Assembly (NCBI RefSeq): GCF_009807005.1
Contig: NZ_WUBR01000001.1
Coordinates: 310,001 to 374,000, forward strand
Length of the DNA stretch: 64,000 nucleotides
Source: Aurantiacibacter rhizosphaerae
Lineage (GTDB): Bacteria; Pseudomonadota; Alphaproteobacteria; Sphingomonadales; Sphingomonadaceae
Direction of reading: 5' to 3'
The first letter of the stretch is position 1. Each line of letters starts with the position of its first letter. The translations under genes were made by a program, and so were the position numbers. Of this stretch, positions 55,751 to 63,311 are shown piece after piece. Under the pieces are notes generated by a model. It did not search any database. It saw nothing but the letters and a program-made list of their open reading frames with translations, and was not told the origin of the DNA.

Positions 55751-55946
55751 AGCTGGCACGGGCTGGCACGGGCTGGCACGGGTTGGCACGGGTTGGTGCG
55801 GGTTTGCACGGGCTGACACGGGTTGGTACGGGATTGTGCGGGTCGGCGCGGGCTGGCGCGGGTCGGCGCGGGCTGGCGCAGGCTGACACGGGCTGACACG
55901 GGCTGACGCGGGTTGGCACGGGTTAGTGCGGGATTGTACGGGTCGA
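55751..55946. repeat. 10-bp tandem repeat array, about 19.5 units, between the small-peptide gene and guaA
   Basis: Units of exactly 10 bp follow each other without one insertion or deletion; the consensus is GGCTGGCACG with variants such as GGTTGGTGCG, GGTCGGCGCG and GGCTGACACG. Positions 1-2 (GG) and 10 (G) are nearly fixed while the middle bases vary. Two GCTGGACAC copies follow immediately (about 55955-55977). The array ends about 60 bp before guaA. It keeps long frames open on the minus strand, which I regard as spurious. Confidence 0.95.
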
Positions 55947-56004
55947 ACGCGCCTGCTGGACACGCCCGCTGGACACAGGGCCATCCTTTGGGCAATGCGC
56001 TGCC

Positions 56005-57579
56005 ATGCAGGCAGACCACATCCCCGATTCCATCCTTATCGTCGACTTCGGCAGCCAGGTAACGCAGCTGATCGCGCGCCGCGTGAGAGAGGCCGGCGTT
56101 TATTCCGAGATCGCCCCCTTTACGCAGGCCGAAGAGGCTTTTGAGCGGATGCAGCCCAAGGGCATCATCCTCTCCGGTTCTCCCGCCAGCGTGCCGGACG
56201 AAGGCAGCCCGCGCGCTCCGCAATTCCTGTTTGAAAGCGGCCTGCCGATCCTTGGCATCTGCTACGGCCAGCAGGTGATGACGCACCAGCTGGGCGGCGA
56301 AGTGCGCCCCGGCCACGAAACAGGTGAGGGCGGCGAGTTCGGCCGCGCCTTCTTGACCGTTACCGAGGATTGCGCCCTGTTTGACGGGCTGTGGAAGAAG
56401 GGTGAGCGCCACCAGGTGTGGATGAGCCATGGCGACAAGGTGACGCAGTTTGCCGACGGTTTCGAAATCGTCGCCACCAGCGACGGCGCACCTTTTGCCG
56501 TGATCGCGGACGAAAGCCGCAAGTTCTACGGCACCCAGTTCCACCCCGAAGTGGTCCACACGCCCGATGGCGGCAAGCTCTTATCCAACTTCGCGCGCCA
56601 TGTCTGCGGCCTGGCGGGTGACTGGACCATGGCCGAATTTCGCGCCACCAAGATTGCTGAGATCCGGGAGCAGGTGGGCGATGGCAAGGTCATCTGCGGC
56701 CTTTCGGGCGGCGTCGATTCCGCAGTCGCCGCCGTGCTGATCCACGAAGCCATTGGCGACCAGCTGACCTGCGTTTTCGTGGATCACGGTCTGATGCGCA
56801 TGGGCGAGGCGGAGCAGGTCGTCAGCCTGTTCAAGGGGCATTACAACATCCCGCTGGTGCATGTGGACGCCGAAGAGATGTTCATGTCCGGCCTGGCCGG
56901 AGAGACAGACCCCGAAAAGAAGCGTAAGTTCATCGGCAAGACCTTCATCGACGTGTTCGAAGAAGAAGCCCGCAAGATCGGCGGCGCGGATTTCCTGGCG
57001 CAGGGCACGCTTTATCCGGACGTGATCGAAAGCGTCAGCTTTACGGGCGGACCGTCTGTCACGATCAAGAGCCATCACAATGTGGGCGGCCTGCCCGATC
57101 GCATGAACATGCAGTTGGTTGAGCCTTTGCGCGAACTGTTCAAGGACGAGGTGCGCGATCTGGGCCGTGAACTGGGCCTGCCCGAAGTTTTCGTCGGCCG
57201 CCATCCGTTCCCCGGCCCCGGCCTTGCCATCCGCATTCCGGGGGAGGTGACGAAGGAACGCTGCGACATCCTGCGCAAAGCCGATGCCATCTATCTGGAG
57301 GAAATCCGCAATGCGGGCCTTTACGACGCGATCTGGCAGGCCTTTGCCGTGCTGCTGCCGGTAAAGACCGTGGGCGTTATGGGCGATAGCCGCACTTACG
57401 ACAGCGTGTGCGGCCTGCGCGCCGTAACCAGCACCGATGGCATGACGGCGGATGTCTATCCCTTCGACGCCAGCTTCCTGACGCAATGCGCCACGCGCAT
57501 CGTGAACGAGGTGCAGGGCATCAACCGCGTGGTGTATGATTACACCTCCAAACCGCCCGGCACGATCGAGTGGGAATAA
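56005..57579 (+). CDS. guaA: GMP synthase (glutamine-hydrolysing)
   Basis: This enzyme converts XMP to GMP with glutamine and ATP, the last step of guanine nucleotide synthesis. The 524-residue protein has a class I glutaminase domain with nucleophile Cys86 in GICYGQQ and the His/Glu pair in GTQFHPEV. An ATP-pyrophosphatase domain follows with the P-loop LSGGVDSAV (233-241), then the C-terminal dimerisation domain ending [10 protein letters not shown] longer upstream frame is not needed: [18 protein letters not shown] is the family N-terminus. The 10-bp repeat array lies just upstream. Confidence 0.97.
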   Translation: MQADHIPDSILIVDFGSQVTQLIARRVREAGVYSEIAPFTQAEEAFERMQPKGIILSGSPASVPDEGSPRAPQFLFESGLPILGICYGQQVMTHQLGGEVRPGHETGEGGEFGRAFLTVTEDCALFDGLWKKGERHQVWMSHGDKVTQFADGFEIVATSDGAPFAVIADESRKFYGTQFHPEVVHTPDGGKLLSNFARHVCGLAGDWTMAEFRATKIAEIREQVGDGKVICGLSGGVDSAVAAVLIHEAIGDQLTCVFVDHGLMRMGEAEQVVSLFKGHYNIPLVHVDAEEMFMSGLAGETDPEKKRKFIGKTFIDVFEEEARKIGGADFLAQGTLYPDVIESVSFTGGPSVTIKSHHNVGGLPDRMNMQLVEPLRELFKDEVRDLGRELGLPEVFVGRHPFPGPGLAIRIPGEVTKERCDILRKADAIYLEEIRNAGLYDAIWQAFAVLLPVKTVGVMGDSRTYDSVCGLRAVTSTDGMTADVYPFDASFLTQCATRIVNEVQGINRVVYDYTSKPPGTIEWE

Positions 57580-57705
57580 ATCTCTGAGGTCGGCAGGCGA
57601 GAAAAAACCTGCCGGTAAAGTGGTTTAATTTGCAACCAAAGAAAATCTGACGCCCGCCCCAGTTCTTCTGCGCGGCGGCGCGGAACGGTGATGCCCACCT
57701 GTCCA

Positions 57706-57718
57706 TTGCACAATGCAA
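57706..57718. promoter_or_regulatory. Palindrome TTGCA-CAA-TGCAA upstream of the Old Yellow Enzyme gene
   Basis: A perfect 5-3-5 dyad lies 28-41 bp before the start codon, where a repressor of the ene-reductase could bind. NemA-type genes are often controlled by nearby repressors, but no regulator gene is adjacent here, so this is weak. Confidence 0.2.
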
Positions 57719-57746
57719 CGCATAAACGCATTTCAAAGGACTACCC

Positions 57747-58904
57747 ATGGCTCACGAAAACCAGACGACGCATAATGCCGCGCTGTTTACCCCTGTAACA
57801 GCTGGCGACATCACCCTTCCCAATCGCGTGTGGATGGCGCCGCTCACGCGCAGCCGCTCTACGCCGAAGGATAATGAGCAGACCCCGCTCCACGCTCTGT
57901 ATTATTCGCAGCGCGCATCCGCCGGGCTGATCGTTTCCGAAGCCACGCAAATCAGTCAGCAGGGCCAGGGTTATGCCTGGACGCCGGGCATCTTTACCGA
58001 TGGCCAGGTGGAAAGCTGGAAGCTGGTGACCGATGCCGTGCACAATGCCGGCGGGCGGATCTTTTGCCAGCTGTGGCACGTGGGCGCAGTCAGCCACCCG
58101 GTGTTTCAGCCCGATGGCCGTGCGCCTGTATCCTCCAGCGCCTGGACGCCCGAAGGCGAGGCTTTCGTAGGCGATCGCCACCCCAATGGCCCCACCGTGC
58201 CGCATGTGGAGGCGCGCGCGCTGACACGGGAGGAAATCGACGCCGTGATCGAGGATTACCGCCACGCCGCAAGGCAGGCTGCCAAGGCCGGTTTCGATGG
58301 TGTGGAACTGCACGCGGCCAATGGCTATCTGATCGATCAATTCATGCGATCGGGCGTGAACAAGCGCGACGATGAATTCGGCGGCAGCCTGGAAAACCGT
58401 CTGCGCCTGCTGGGTATGGCGATCGATGCGGTGACCGGCGAACTGCCCGCGGGCCGCGTAGGCGTGCGGCTAACCCCGCTGGGCGGGGCTGGCGGCAGTC
58501 ATGATGAAAACCCTGAAGAAACCTATCCCGCCGCGGCAAAACTGCTGTCCGGCAGGGGGCTGGCCTATCTGCACGTGGTGCGCGCCACCGATCATGGCGG
58601 GGCGGATGACAACCAGGCACGCGGCGATGCGATCCTGATGGACATACGCAAGAATTTTGATGGCACCTTCGTCGCCAATGGCAATCTTTCCCCGGAAGAG
58701 GCGGCGCGCTGGATCGAGGAAGACCGTGCCGATGCTGTCGCCTTTGGTCGCGACTTCCTCGCCAATCCCGATCTGCCCGCGCGCATCGCGCAAGGCGGAC
58801 CGTATAATGAACCCGACGATTCCACCTTCTACGGCGGCGATGCGCATGGCTATGTCGATTATCCCTCGCTCGACAAGATCGACGATCCGCTACCCAATGG
58901 TTGA
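57747..58904 (+). CDS. Alkene reductase, Old Yellow Enzyme family (NemA-like)
   Basis: This 385-residue FMN-dependent enzyme reduces activated C=C bonds and nitro or electrophilic compounds with NADPH. OYE features are AGDITLPNRVWMAPLTRSRS near residue 15 (FMN site), GRIFCQLWHVGAVSH, the substrate-binding pair FDGVELHAANGYLIDQF (His-Asn) and the C-terminal phosphate-binding DAVAFGRDFLANPDLPARI. Length fits the NemA group. AAGGA precedes the ATG. It probably serves in electrophile detoxification. A GC-rich hairpin follows at 58928-58961. Confidence 0.93.
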   Translation: MAHENQTTHNAALFTPVTAGDITLPNRVWMAPLTRSRSTPKDNEQTPLHALYYSQRASAGLIVSEATQISQQGQGYAWTPGIFTDGQVESWKLVTDAVHNAGGRIFCQLWHVGAVSHPVFQPDGRAPVSSSAWTPEGEAFVGDRHPNGPTVPHVEARALTREEIDAVIEDYRHAARQAAKAGFDGVELHAANGYLIDQFMRSGVNKRDDEFGGSLENRLRLLGMAIDAVTGELPAGRVGVRLTPLGGAGGSHDENPEETYPAAAKLLSGRGLAYLHVVRATDHGGADDNQARGDAILMDIRKNFDGTFVANGNLSPEEAARWIEEDRADAVAFGRDFLANPDLPARIAQGGPYNEPDDSTFYGGDAHGYVDYPSLDKIDDPLPNG

Positions 58905-58927
58905 GCCTATCGGCTGAATCATCACGG

Positions 58928-58964
58928 CGGGGCCGGGGAAGAGCGCATTCTCCCGGCCCCGTTT
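58928..58964 (+). terminator. Probable terminator after the Old Yellow Enzyme gene
   Basis: The 10-bp stem CGGGGCCGGG/CCCGGCCCCG (58928-58937 with 58952-58961) with a 14-nt loop is followed by TTT. The T-run is short. Confidence 0.6.
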
Positions 58965-58988
58965 CCGCGTGGATGCTACCACCACGGG

Positions 58989-59013
58989 GGAACAGGCACG
59001 CGCAGCTTCCGTT
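58989..59013 (+). promoter_or_regulatory. EcfG-type (general stress) promoter candidate of the CHRD lipoprotein gene
   Basis: GGAAC (58989-58993) and CGTT (59010-59013) are separated by exactly 16 bp, a full match to the alphaproteobacterial EcfG consensus. The start codon of the lipoprotein gene is 39 bp downstream. Confidence 0.6.
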
Positions 59014-59052
59014 TAAGCGGATGAGATTGCATTGCCCACAAAGGATAATCCC

Positions 59053-59496
59053 ATGAAACTTCGCGCTGCCGCCATCATTGCCTCGCTCGTAGCCTTGTCG
59101 GGCTGCGAAACTGTTGAGGAAGCGTATTACGAGCGCATTTCTACCACTTACACGGCGGAACTGCGCGGCGCGAATGAAGTGCACCAGGGTGACCCGACGG
59201 GAACGGGCTCGGCAGAGATTAGCTTTGCTGATGAATTGTCCCGCGTGTGCTGGGACCTGAACGATCTCAGCGGTCTCGGCCCGATTACCGGCGCGCATAT
59301 CCATCGCGGCGCGGCCGGCGTGGACGGCCCCGTGGTGCTGCCGCTGAAACAGGCGACCGAAGGCGGCTGGCGCGGGTGCAGCAGCGACACTGACTGGGTG
59401 CAGCGCGCCTTCGATGAAGGGCTGGAGAACTATTACGTCAACGTCCACACGGCGGAATATCCGAATGGCGCCATTCGCGGGCAATTGCGCCAGTAG
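59053..59496 (+). CDS. CHRD-domain lipoprotein
   Basis: From the ATG at 59053 (AAGGA upstream) the 147-residue product has a lipoprotein signal with lipobox LSGC (Cys18). A short linker and one CHRD domain follow: TYTAELRGANEVHQGDPTGTGSAEI, GPITGAHIHRGAAGVDGPVVLPL and the closing strand YYVNVHTAEYPNGAIRGQL (quoted in parts: TAELRGANEV, GAHIHRGAAGVDG, YYVNVHTAEYPNGAIRGQL). The AHIH and VHTAEYPNGAIRGQL motifs are diagnostic. CHRD domains were first seen in chordin; their bacterial role is unknown, perhaps ligand or metal binding at the cell surface. Two Cys (VCW, GCSS) may pair. Confidence 0.9.
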   Translation: MKLRAAAIIASLVALSGCETVEEAYYERISTTYTAELRGANEVHQGDPTGTGSAEISFADELSRVCWDLNDLSGLGPITGAHIHRGAAGVDGPVVLPLKQATEGGWRGCSSDTDWVQRAFDEGLENYYVNVHTAEYPNGAIRGQLRQ

Positions 59497-59503
59497 GCCG
59501 AAG

Positions 59504-60130
59504 CTAACCCCTGGCCCGCACCGCATTCACCAGCAATGCGGCGGCGGGCAGGGCCAGTACCACCAGCCCGATGGTGCCGCTGATACCCGGCACGATCCAC
59601 GCGAAGAACGCTGCGGCCGGTATCAGCGGCGCAAGCGCGGCCAAGCACTGCATTCGCGATGCCCCCGATAGCGGGTTGACGAACAGGCTCTGGAAATTCT
59701 CGCCGGGTTCGGGGCTTTCCCCATCGGCAATCGCGCCGCTTGTCAGCATAGGCCTATAGGCTGGCAGACAGGCGAGCATCAGCAGGCCAATCAGTGACAG
59801 GATCAACACGGCGAACAACGCCGGCATCAGCGCGCCTTCGATAAACACCGCGATGAACGCGGCACACACGTTTACGCACATAGCTGCCGCCAATGCCGCT
59901 GGCACAGCGCGGTTCAGCAGCAGGGCTAGTCCGGCAATGATGTGGATGAACTTTGCCACCGCCAGCAGGCCGCTGGCGTCCAGATTGTGCATCAGGCGCA
60001 GCGCCATCGGATCGTGCAATTCATCGCCGATGGAGAATGCGGCGAACATCGGCAGAAAATAGCCAAGCCCGCTCAGCAACAACACTGCGCCCAGCAGGAT
60101 GCGGCTGAATACCGGGGCTCGCCTGATCAC
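59504..60130 (-). CDS. DoxX-like membrane protein (second of a pair)
   Basis: The 208-residue protein starts at a GTG that overlaps the stop of the previous gene (GTGA, 60127-60130). A longer upstream frame would run inside that gene. It has about six hydrophobic segments, including FSRILLGAVLLLSGLGYFLP and FIHIIAGLALLL, with the helical spacing of DoxX/DoxD proteins. A soluble loop (about 118-142, GAIADGESPEPGENFQS) splits it into two halves. Such proteins have been linked to redox or thiol stress; no catalytic site is visible. Confidence 0.72.
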   Translation of the reverse strand: MIRRAPVFSRILLGAVLLLSGLGYFLPMFAAFSIGDELHDPMALRLMHNLDASGLLAVAKFIHIIAGLALLLNRAVPAALAAAMCVNVCAAFIAVFIEGALMPALFAVLILSLIGLLMLACLPAYRPMLTSGAIADGESPEPGENFQSLFVNPLSGASRMQCLAALAPLIPAAAFFAWIVPGISGTIGLVVLALPAAALLVNAVRARG

Positions 60131-60570
60131 GCCGCATCTCCACGGCGCGCGGTGCCAGCGCGCGCTGCCTGCGGGTCCATCCAGCCGTCGAACATCAGGC
60201 GACAGCAATCGCGATAGGCGTACAGCAGGAAAAGGTTGCAGCCCAGCACCGCCCAGCCATAGACCGCGCTGACCGTCCACCAGCCCTGCAACTCCGTATC
60301 CCAATACCACACGGTAAAACTGACGGGCAGCACCATCACCAGCGCCAGCGGAACGCGAAAACCGAATAGCAGCATCAGCCCGGCGATCAGTTCCACCGCC
60401 TTCACCAGCGTGAACAATCCAGAATCGAGCAATGCGGTGAAGACCCCGTTGCTAAGGGCATTGTCGCCCGGATACTGCGGAAACAGCGGGATGAAATGGT
60501 TGAGCCCTGCGGGCACCATCCACGCGGTGTAAATCAGCCGAACCAGCCAGACTGCATATCGCATGGCCAT
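60127..60570 (-). CDS. DoxX-like membrane protein (first of a pair)
   Basis: The 147-residue protein starts MAMRYAVWLVRLIY at 60570 with GGGAGG upstream. It has four membrane helices, with the DoxX-type features VPAGLNHFIPLFP in the first loop and LVKAVELIAGLMLLFGFRVPLALVMVLPVS in the middle (quoted KAVELIAGLMLLFGFRVPLA). The C-terminal tail is polar with a CC pair. It is 28 bp after the MFS gene and translationally coupled to the second DoxX-like gene. Confidence 0.78.
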   Translation of the reverse strand: MAMRYAVWLVRLIYTAWMVPAGLNHFIPLFPQYPGDNALSNGVFTALLDSGLFTLVKAVELIAGLMLLFGFRVPLALVMVLPVSFTVWYWDTELQGWWTVSAVYGWAVLGCNLFLLYAYRDCCRLMFDGWMDPQAARAGTARRGDAA

Positions 60571-60598
60571 TGCGCAGCGCCTCCCGCTCTCTTGCCGA

Positions 60599-61825
60599 TC
60601 AGCCTGCCCGTCGCCGCAGGACGGCAGGATTGGTTTCCTGCAATCCCAGCGCCACGATGGCGGCAAACCCGCTGAGGCCGATCATGATATACATCGGCAG
60701 GTTCAGCCCCGCCGTATCGGCCAGCCATCCGGCCACCAGCGGCGCGAACACGCCGCCGGTCAATTCCCCAACGCACACCACCAGCCCCATAGCCGTGGCG
60801 GCCATGCCTTGGCCCAGCGTTTCGCCCGGTATCACGCCCATGAACAGCGGGAACACCCCCATGCCGACCCAGCCGACGAACAGCATGGCCGTCAACACCG
60901 CCCATGATCCGTCGAACCACAGCATCGCCATGGGGCTGGTGGCCATCAGCATGGAGAAGAATATCAGCGGCGGGCGGCGTCCCACGCGGTCCGATATCCA
61001 GGTTACCAGCACACCGCCAATTGCCGGGCACAGGCCCAGCGCGGCCATCGTTTTCGCCATGGTGCCCGGATCCAGCGCGCGCGGGCCGACAAGGTAGAGC
61101 GGGAAGAAGATGGATCCGACCACCACCCAGCCCACCAGCAGGCAGGAAATGAGCGAGCACAGCCAAATATTGCGCTGCCGCAGCAAGCCCAGGCCAAGGC
61201 CGGAGCCAGAACGGGATGCGGGCGCGGGCGAATCCGCATCATGCTGCATCTGCGGTTCTTCGATAAATCGCCAGATCAGCAGCGCCAGGATCAGCCCCGG
61301 CACGCCGGCCATCAGGAATGCCGCGCGCCAGCTCCATTCCTCTGCCATCCACACCAGCACGATGGGCGCAATCGCGGTGCCCATGATCGCGCCGAACACG
61401 TTCTGCACGATGCCGGCGTTGAGGCCGCGCCGCCGCTCTGCACTGGCGGCGATGATGATGGCGAGGCAGATCGGCAGGAACGGCCCCTCCGCCGCGCCCA
61501 TCACCACGCGCGATGCGAGCAATTGCCAGAAGCCCTGGGACAGGCCGGAGAGGATGGAGCACAGCGAGAAGACCACCATCGCCACCAGCAGGAACGGCTT
61601 CCTGCGGCCCATCCGGTCACTCAGCAGGCCAAACACCAGCGCGCCCAGCGCCCAGGTAAGCGACAGGCCCGATCCCAAGGCGCTGATCTGGAAATTGCTG
61701 AGGCCAAGGTCCTCGATCACGAAGGGCGAGACGAAGGTCAGCGCCATCCTGTCGAAATAGGCAAAACCATATGCGAGGCCGAGCAACAGCACGACGCGCA
61801 GCTCATAACCCCGTTTGGTGTCCAT
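60599..61825 (-). CDS. Major facilitator superfamily transporter
   Basis: The 408-residue protein starts MDTKRGYELR at 61825 (GAGAGGA upstream) and has twelve membrane helices. The MFS A-motif GLLSDRMGRRKPF lies between helices 2 and 3 and is repeated in the second half as WISDRVGRRPPL. YFDRMALTFVSPF in helix 1 and RVVMGAAEGPFLP in helix 4 resemble the anion:cation symporter/hexuronate branch, which often moves organic acids. Substrate unknown. It leads an operon with two DoxX-like proteins and diverges from the DNA glycosylase genes. Confidence 0.88.
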   Translation of the reverse strand: MDTKRGYELRVVLLLGLAYGFAYFDRMALTFVSPFVIEDLGLSNFQISALGSGLSLTWALGALVFGLLSDRMGRRKPFLLVAMVVFSLCSILSGLSQGFWQLLASRVVMGAAEGPFLPICLAIIIAASAERRRGLNAGIVQNVFGAIMGTAIAPIVLVWMAEEWSWRAAFLMAGVPGLILALLIWRFIEEPQMQHDADSPAPASRSGSGLGLGLLRQRNIWLCSLISCLLVGWVVVGSIFFPLYLVGPRALDPGTMAKTMAALGLCPAIGGVLVTWISDRVGRRPPLIFFSMLMATSPMAMLWFDGSWAVLTAMLFVGWVGMGVFPLFMGVIPGETLGQGMAATAMGLVVCVGELTGGVFAPLVAGWLADTAGLNLPMYIMIGLSGFAAIVALGLQETNPAVLRRRAG

Positions 61826-61931
61826 CGATGTCCTCTCCCCGGCGGCAGGATTGTCTCGGGCCCCCTTGCAAGTCAAGCAGGGGTGAAAAGCCGGGCTGGC
61901 AAATCTGCCCGCGCAGTGGCAGGCGGGGGCG

Positions 61932-62645
61932 ATGCAACTGCCCCTCGGCCCGGAACCGCGCACCCTTCAGCTGGAGCGCATTCATGCCGCGCTGATCCGC
62001 GCCTTCGGACGGATCGAGCGCGGGCATGACAAGCGCCGCGATCCGGTGTGGACATTGGTGCAGGGCGTGATCGGCGCGCAGACGAAAACGCCCATCTCCA
62101 ACGCCTCCACCGATGCGCTGCTGGCGCGGTTCGGATCGTGGGAAGAGGTGGCACGGGCGGATCCTGCGCTGCTGCTGGAGATGCTGGGCAACCAGACCTT
62201 CCCATCGGTGGCAGCAGAACGGCTGAAAGCCTGCCTGCTGGCCATCATGGAGGAACGCGGCGCGGTGGACATGCGCCATCTTTCCAACCTGCCCGATGAT
62301 GCCGCGATGGAATGGCTGGAGGCTTTGCCGGGCGTTGGGCGAAAGATTGCAGCTGGCGTGATGAACACCAGCATCTTTGCCCGCCGCCAGCTGGTGATCG
62401 ACGGGCATCATCGCCGCGTGATGCAGCGTGCCGGCCTGGTGCCGCCGCGCGCGGATACAGCGCGGGCCTATTCCGCGCTGATGCCGCTGCTGCCGGAAGA
62501 GTGGACTGCCGCCGATATTGACGAGCATCACCTGCTGGTGAAGCGTTTGGGCCAGGTGCACTGCCGCCCGTCCCGGCCCCATTGCGATGCTTGCCCGATA
62601 CTGGGCGATTGCGACACCGGAACCGCCATCGTGCCCACGCGCTGA
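61932..62645 (+). CDS. HhH-GPD DNA glycosylase (endonuclease III-like, divergent)
   Basis: The 237-residue protein belongs to the base-excision repair HhH-GPD superfamily. The helix-hairpin-helix LEALPGVGRKIAAGV carries the catalytic-type Lys, and the essential Asp lies in LVIDGHHRRV (the usual motif is VDTHV-RV, so the residue after Asp is altered). The [4Fe-4S] motif CRPSRPHCDACPILGDC has the C-x6-C-x2-C-x5-C spacing. The family removes oxidised pyrimidines or other damaged bases. It is followed 6 bp later by a second, canonical nth-like gene. Confidence 0.87.
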   Translation: MQLPLGPEPRTLQLERIHAALIRAFGRIERGHDKRRDPVWTLVQGVIGAQTKTPISNASTDALLARFGSWEEVARADPALLLEMLGNQTFPSVAAERLKACLLAIMEERGAVDMRHLSNLPDDAAMEWLEALPGVGRKIAAGVMNTSIFARRQLVIDGHHRRVMQRAGLVPPRADTARAYSALMPLLPEEWTAADIDEHHLLVKRLGQVHCRPSRPHCDACPILGDCDTGTAIVPTR

Positions 62646-62651
62646 TTGCTC

Positions 62652-63311
62652 ATGCTTAGTTTGCCCGAAGTCGAGGAAGTCTACCTCCGTCTGTCACAGG
62701 CCATGCCGGGGCGCACGCCGGGTGCAAAAGGTCCGAAGGGACAGCCCGATGCCTTCCGTTCGTGCATTTCCTGCATGCTGTCCGCCCAATCGCTGGACCG
62801 GAATACGGCGGCAGCGACCAAGGCTCTGTTCGCGCTGGCCACCACGCCGGAGGATATGCTGGCGCTTTCTGACGAGGAGATTGCGCGGGCGATCAAGCCG
62901 TGCGGGCTTTACAACATGAAGGCGCGCAACATCCGCAAGTTCTGCGAGGCCTTGCTGGGGCAGCATGGCGGGGTGGTGCCCGATACGCGAGAGGGCTTGC
63001 TGGGCCTGCCGGGCATCGGCCGCAAATGCGCCGACATCGTGCTGAGCTTTACCTTCGGCAAGGATGTGATCGCGGTGGATACGCATGTGCACCGCGTGTG
63101 CAATCGCATCGGGCTGACGCAGGCGAAGACGGCAGACAAGACGGCGCAGCAGCTGGAGGCGCGCTCGCCAGACTGGGCTATGCGCGATGGCCACTTCTGG
63201 CTAATCCAGTTCGGCAAACGGATCTGCCGCGCACGTGCTCCGCAATGTGATATCTGCCCGGTGCACGATCTTTGCGAATATTATGCCGCATTGGCCAAGG
63301 AAGACGAATGA
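62652..63311 (+). CDS. nth: Endonuclease III family DNA glycosylase/AP lyase
   Basis: The 219-residue protein has the family features: SCISCMLSAQSLDRNTAAATKALF (substrate pocket), YNMKARNIRKFCEALL, the HhH GLPGIGRKCADIVL with catalytic Lys, VDTHVHRVCNRIGL with the key Asp, and the cluster motif CRARAPQCDICPVHDLC (C-x6-C-x2-C-x5-C). It cleaves oxidised pyrimidines and AP sites. Compared with E. coli Nth, the SAQT-type pocket reads SAQSLD. Whether this gene or another elsewhere is the main nth cannot be told. It overlaps the next gene by 4 bp (ATGA). Confidence 0.88.
   Translation: MLSLPEVEEVYLRLSQAMPGRTPGAKGPKGQPDAFRSCISCMLSAQSLDRNTAAATKALFALATTPEDMLALSDEEIARAIKPCGLYNMKARNIRKFCEALLGQHGGVVPDTREGLLGLPGIGRKCADIVLSFTFGKDVIAVDTHVHRVCNRIGLTQAKTADKTAQQLEARSPDWAMRDGHFWLIQFGKRICRARAPQCDICPVHDLCEYYAALAKEDE

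Noticed and set aside
55751-55946. Possible CRISPR array
   Set aside because: The repeated unit is 10 bp and continuous, without unique spacers, and no cas genes are present.
55706-55984. A 92-codon minus-strand frame with a CQP-SAR-type amino-acid repeat
   Set aside because: It is the translation of the 10-bp DNA repeat, which happens to lack stops; there is no ribosome binding site, and the repeat is better explained as a DNA element.
57591-57614. Hairpin CGGCAGG-N10-CCTGCCG after guaA
   Set aside because: The stem is only 7 bp with an A-rich loop and no T-run on either side, so I did not call it a terminator, though it might stabilise the guaA mRNA end.
57521-57748. Short minus-strand frames opposite the end of guaA and its downstream region
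   Set aside because: They are the reverse of the conserved guaA C-terminus ([10 protein letters not shown]) and a non-coding gap; this is a well-known kind of spurious annotation.
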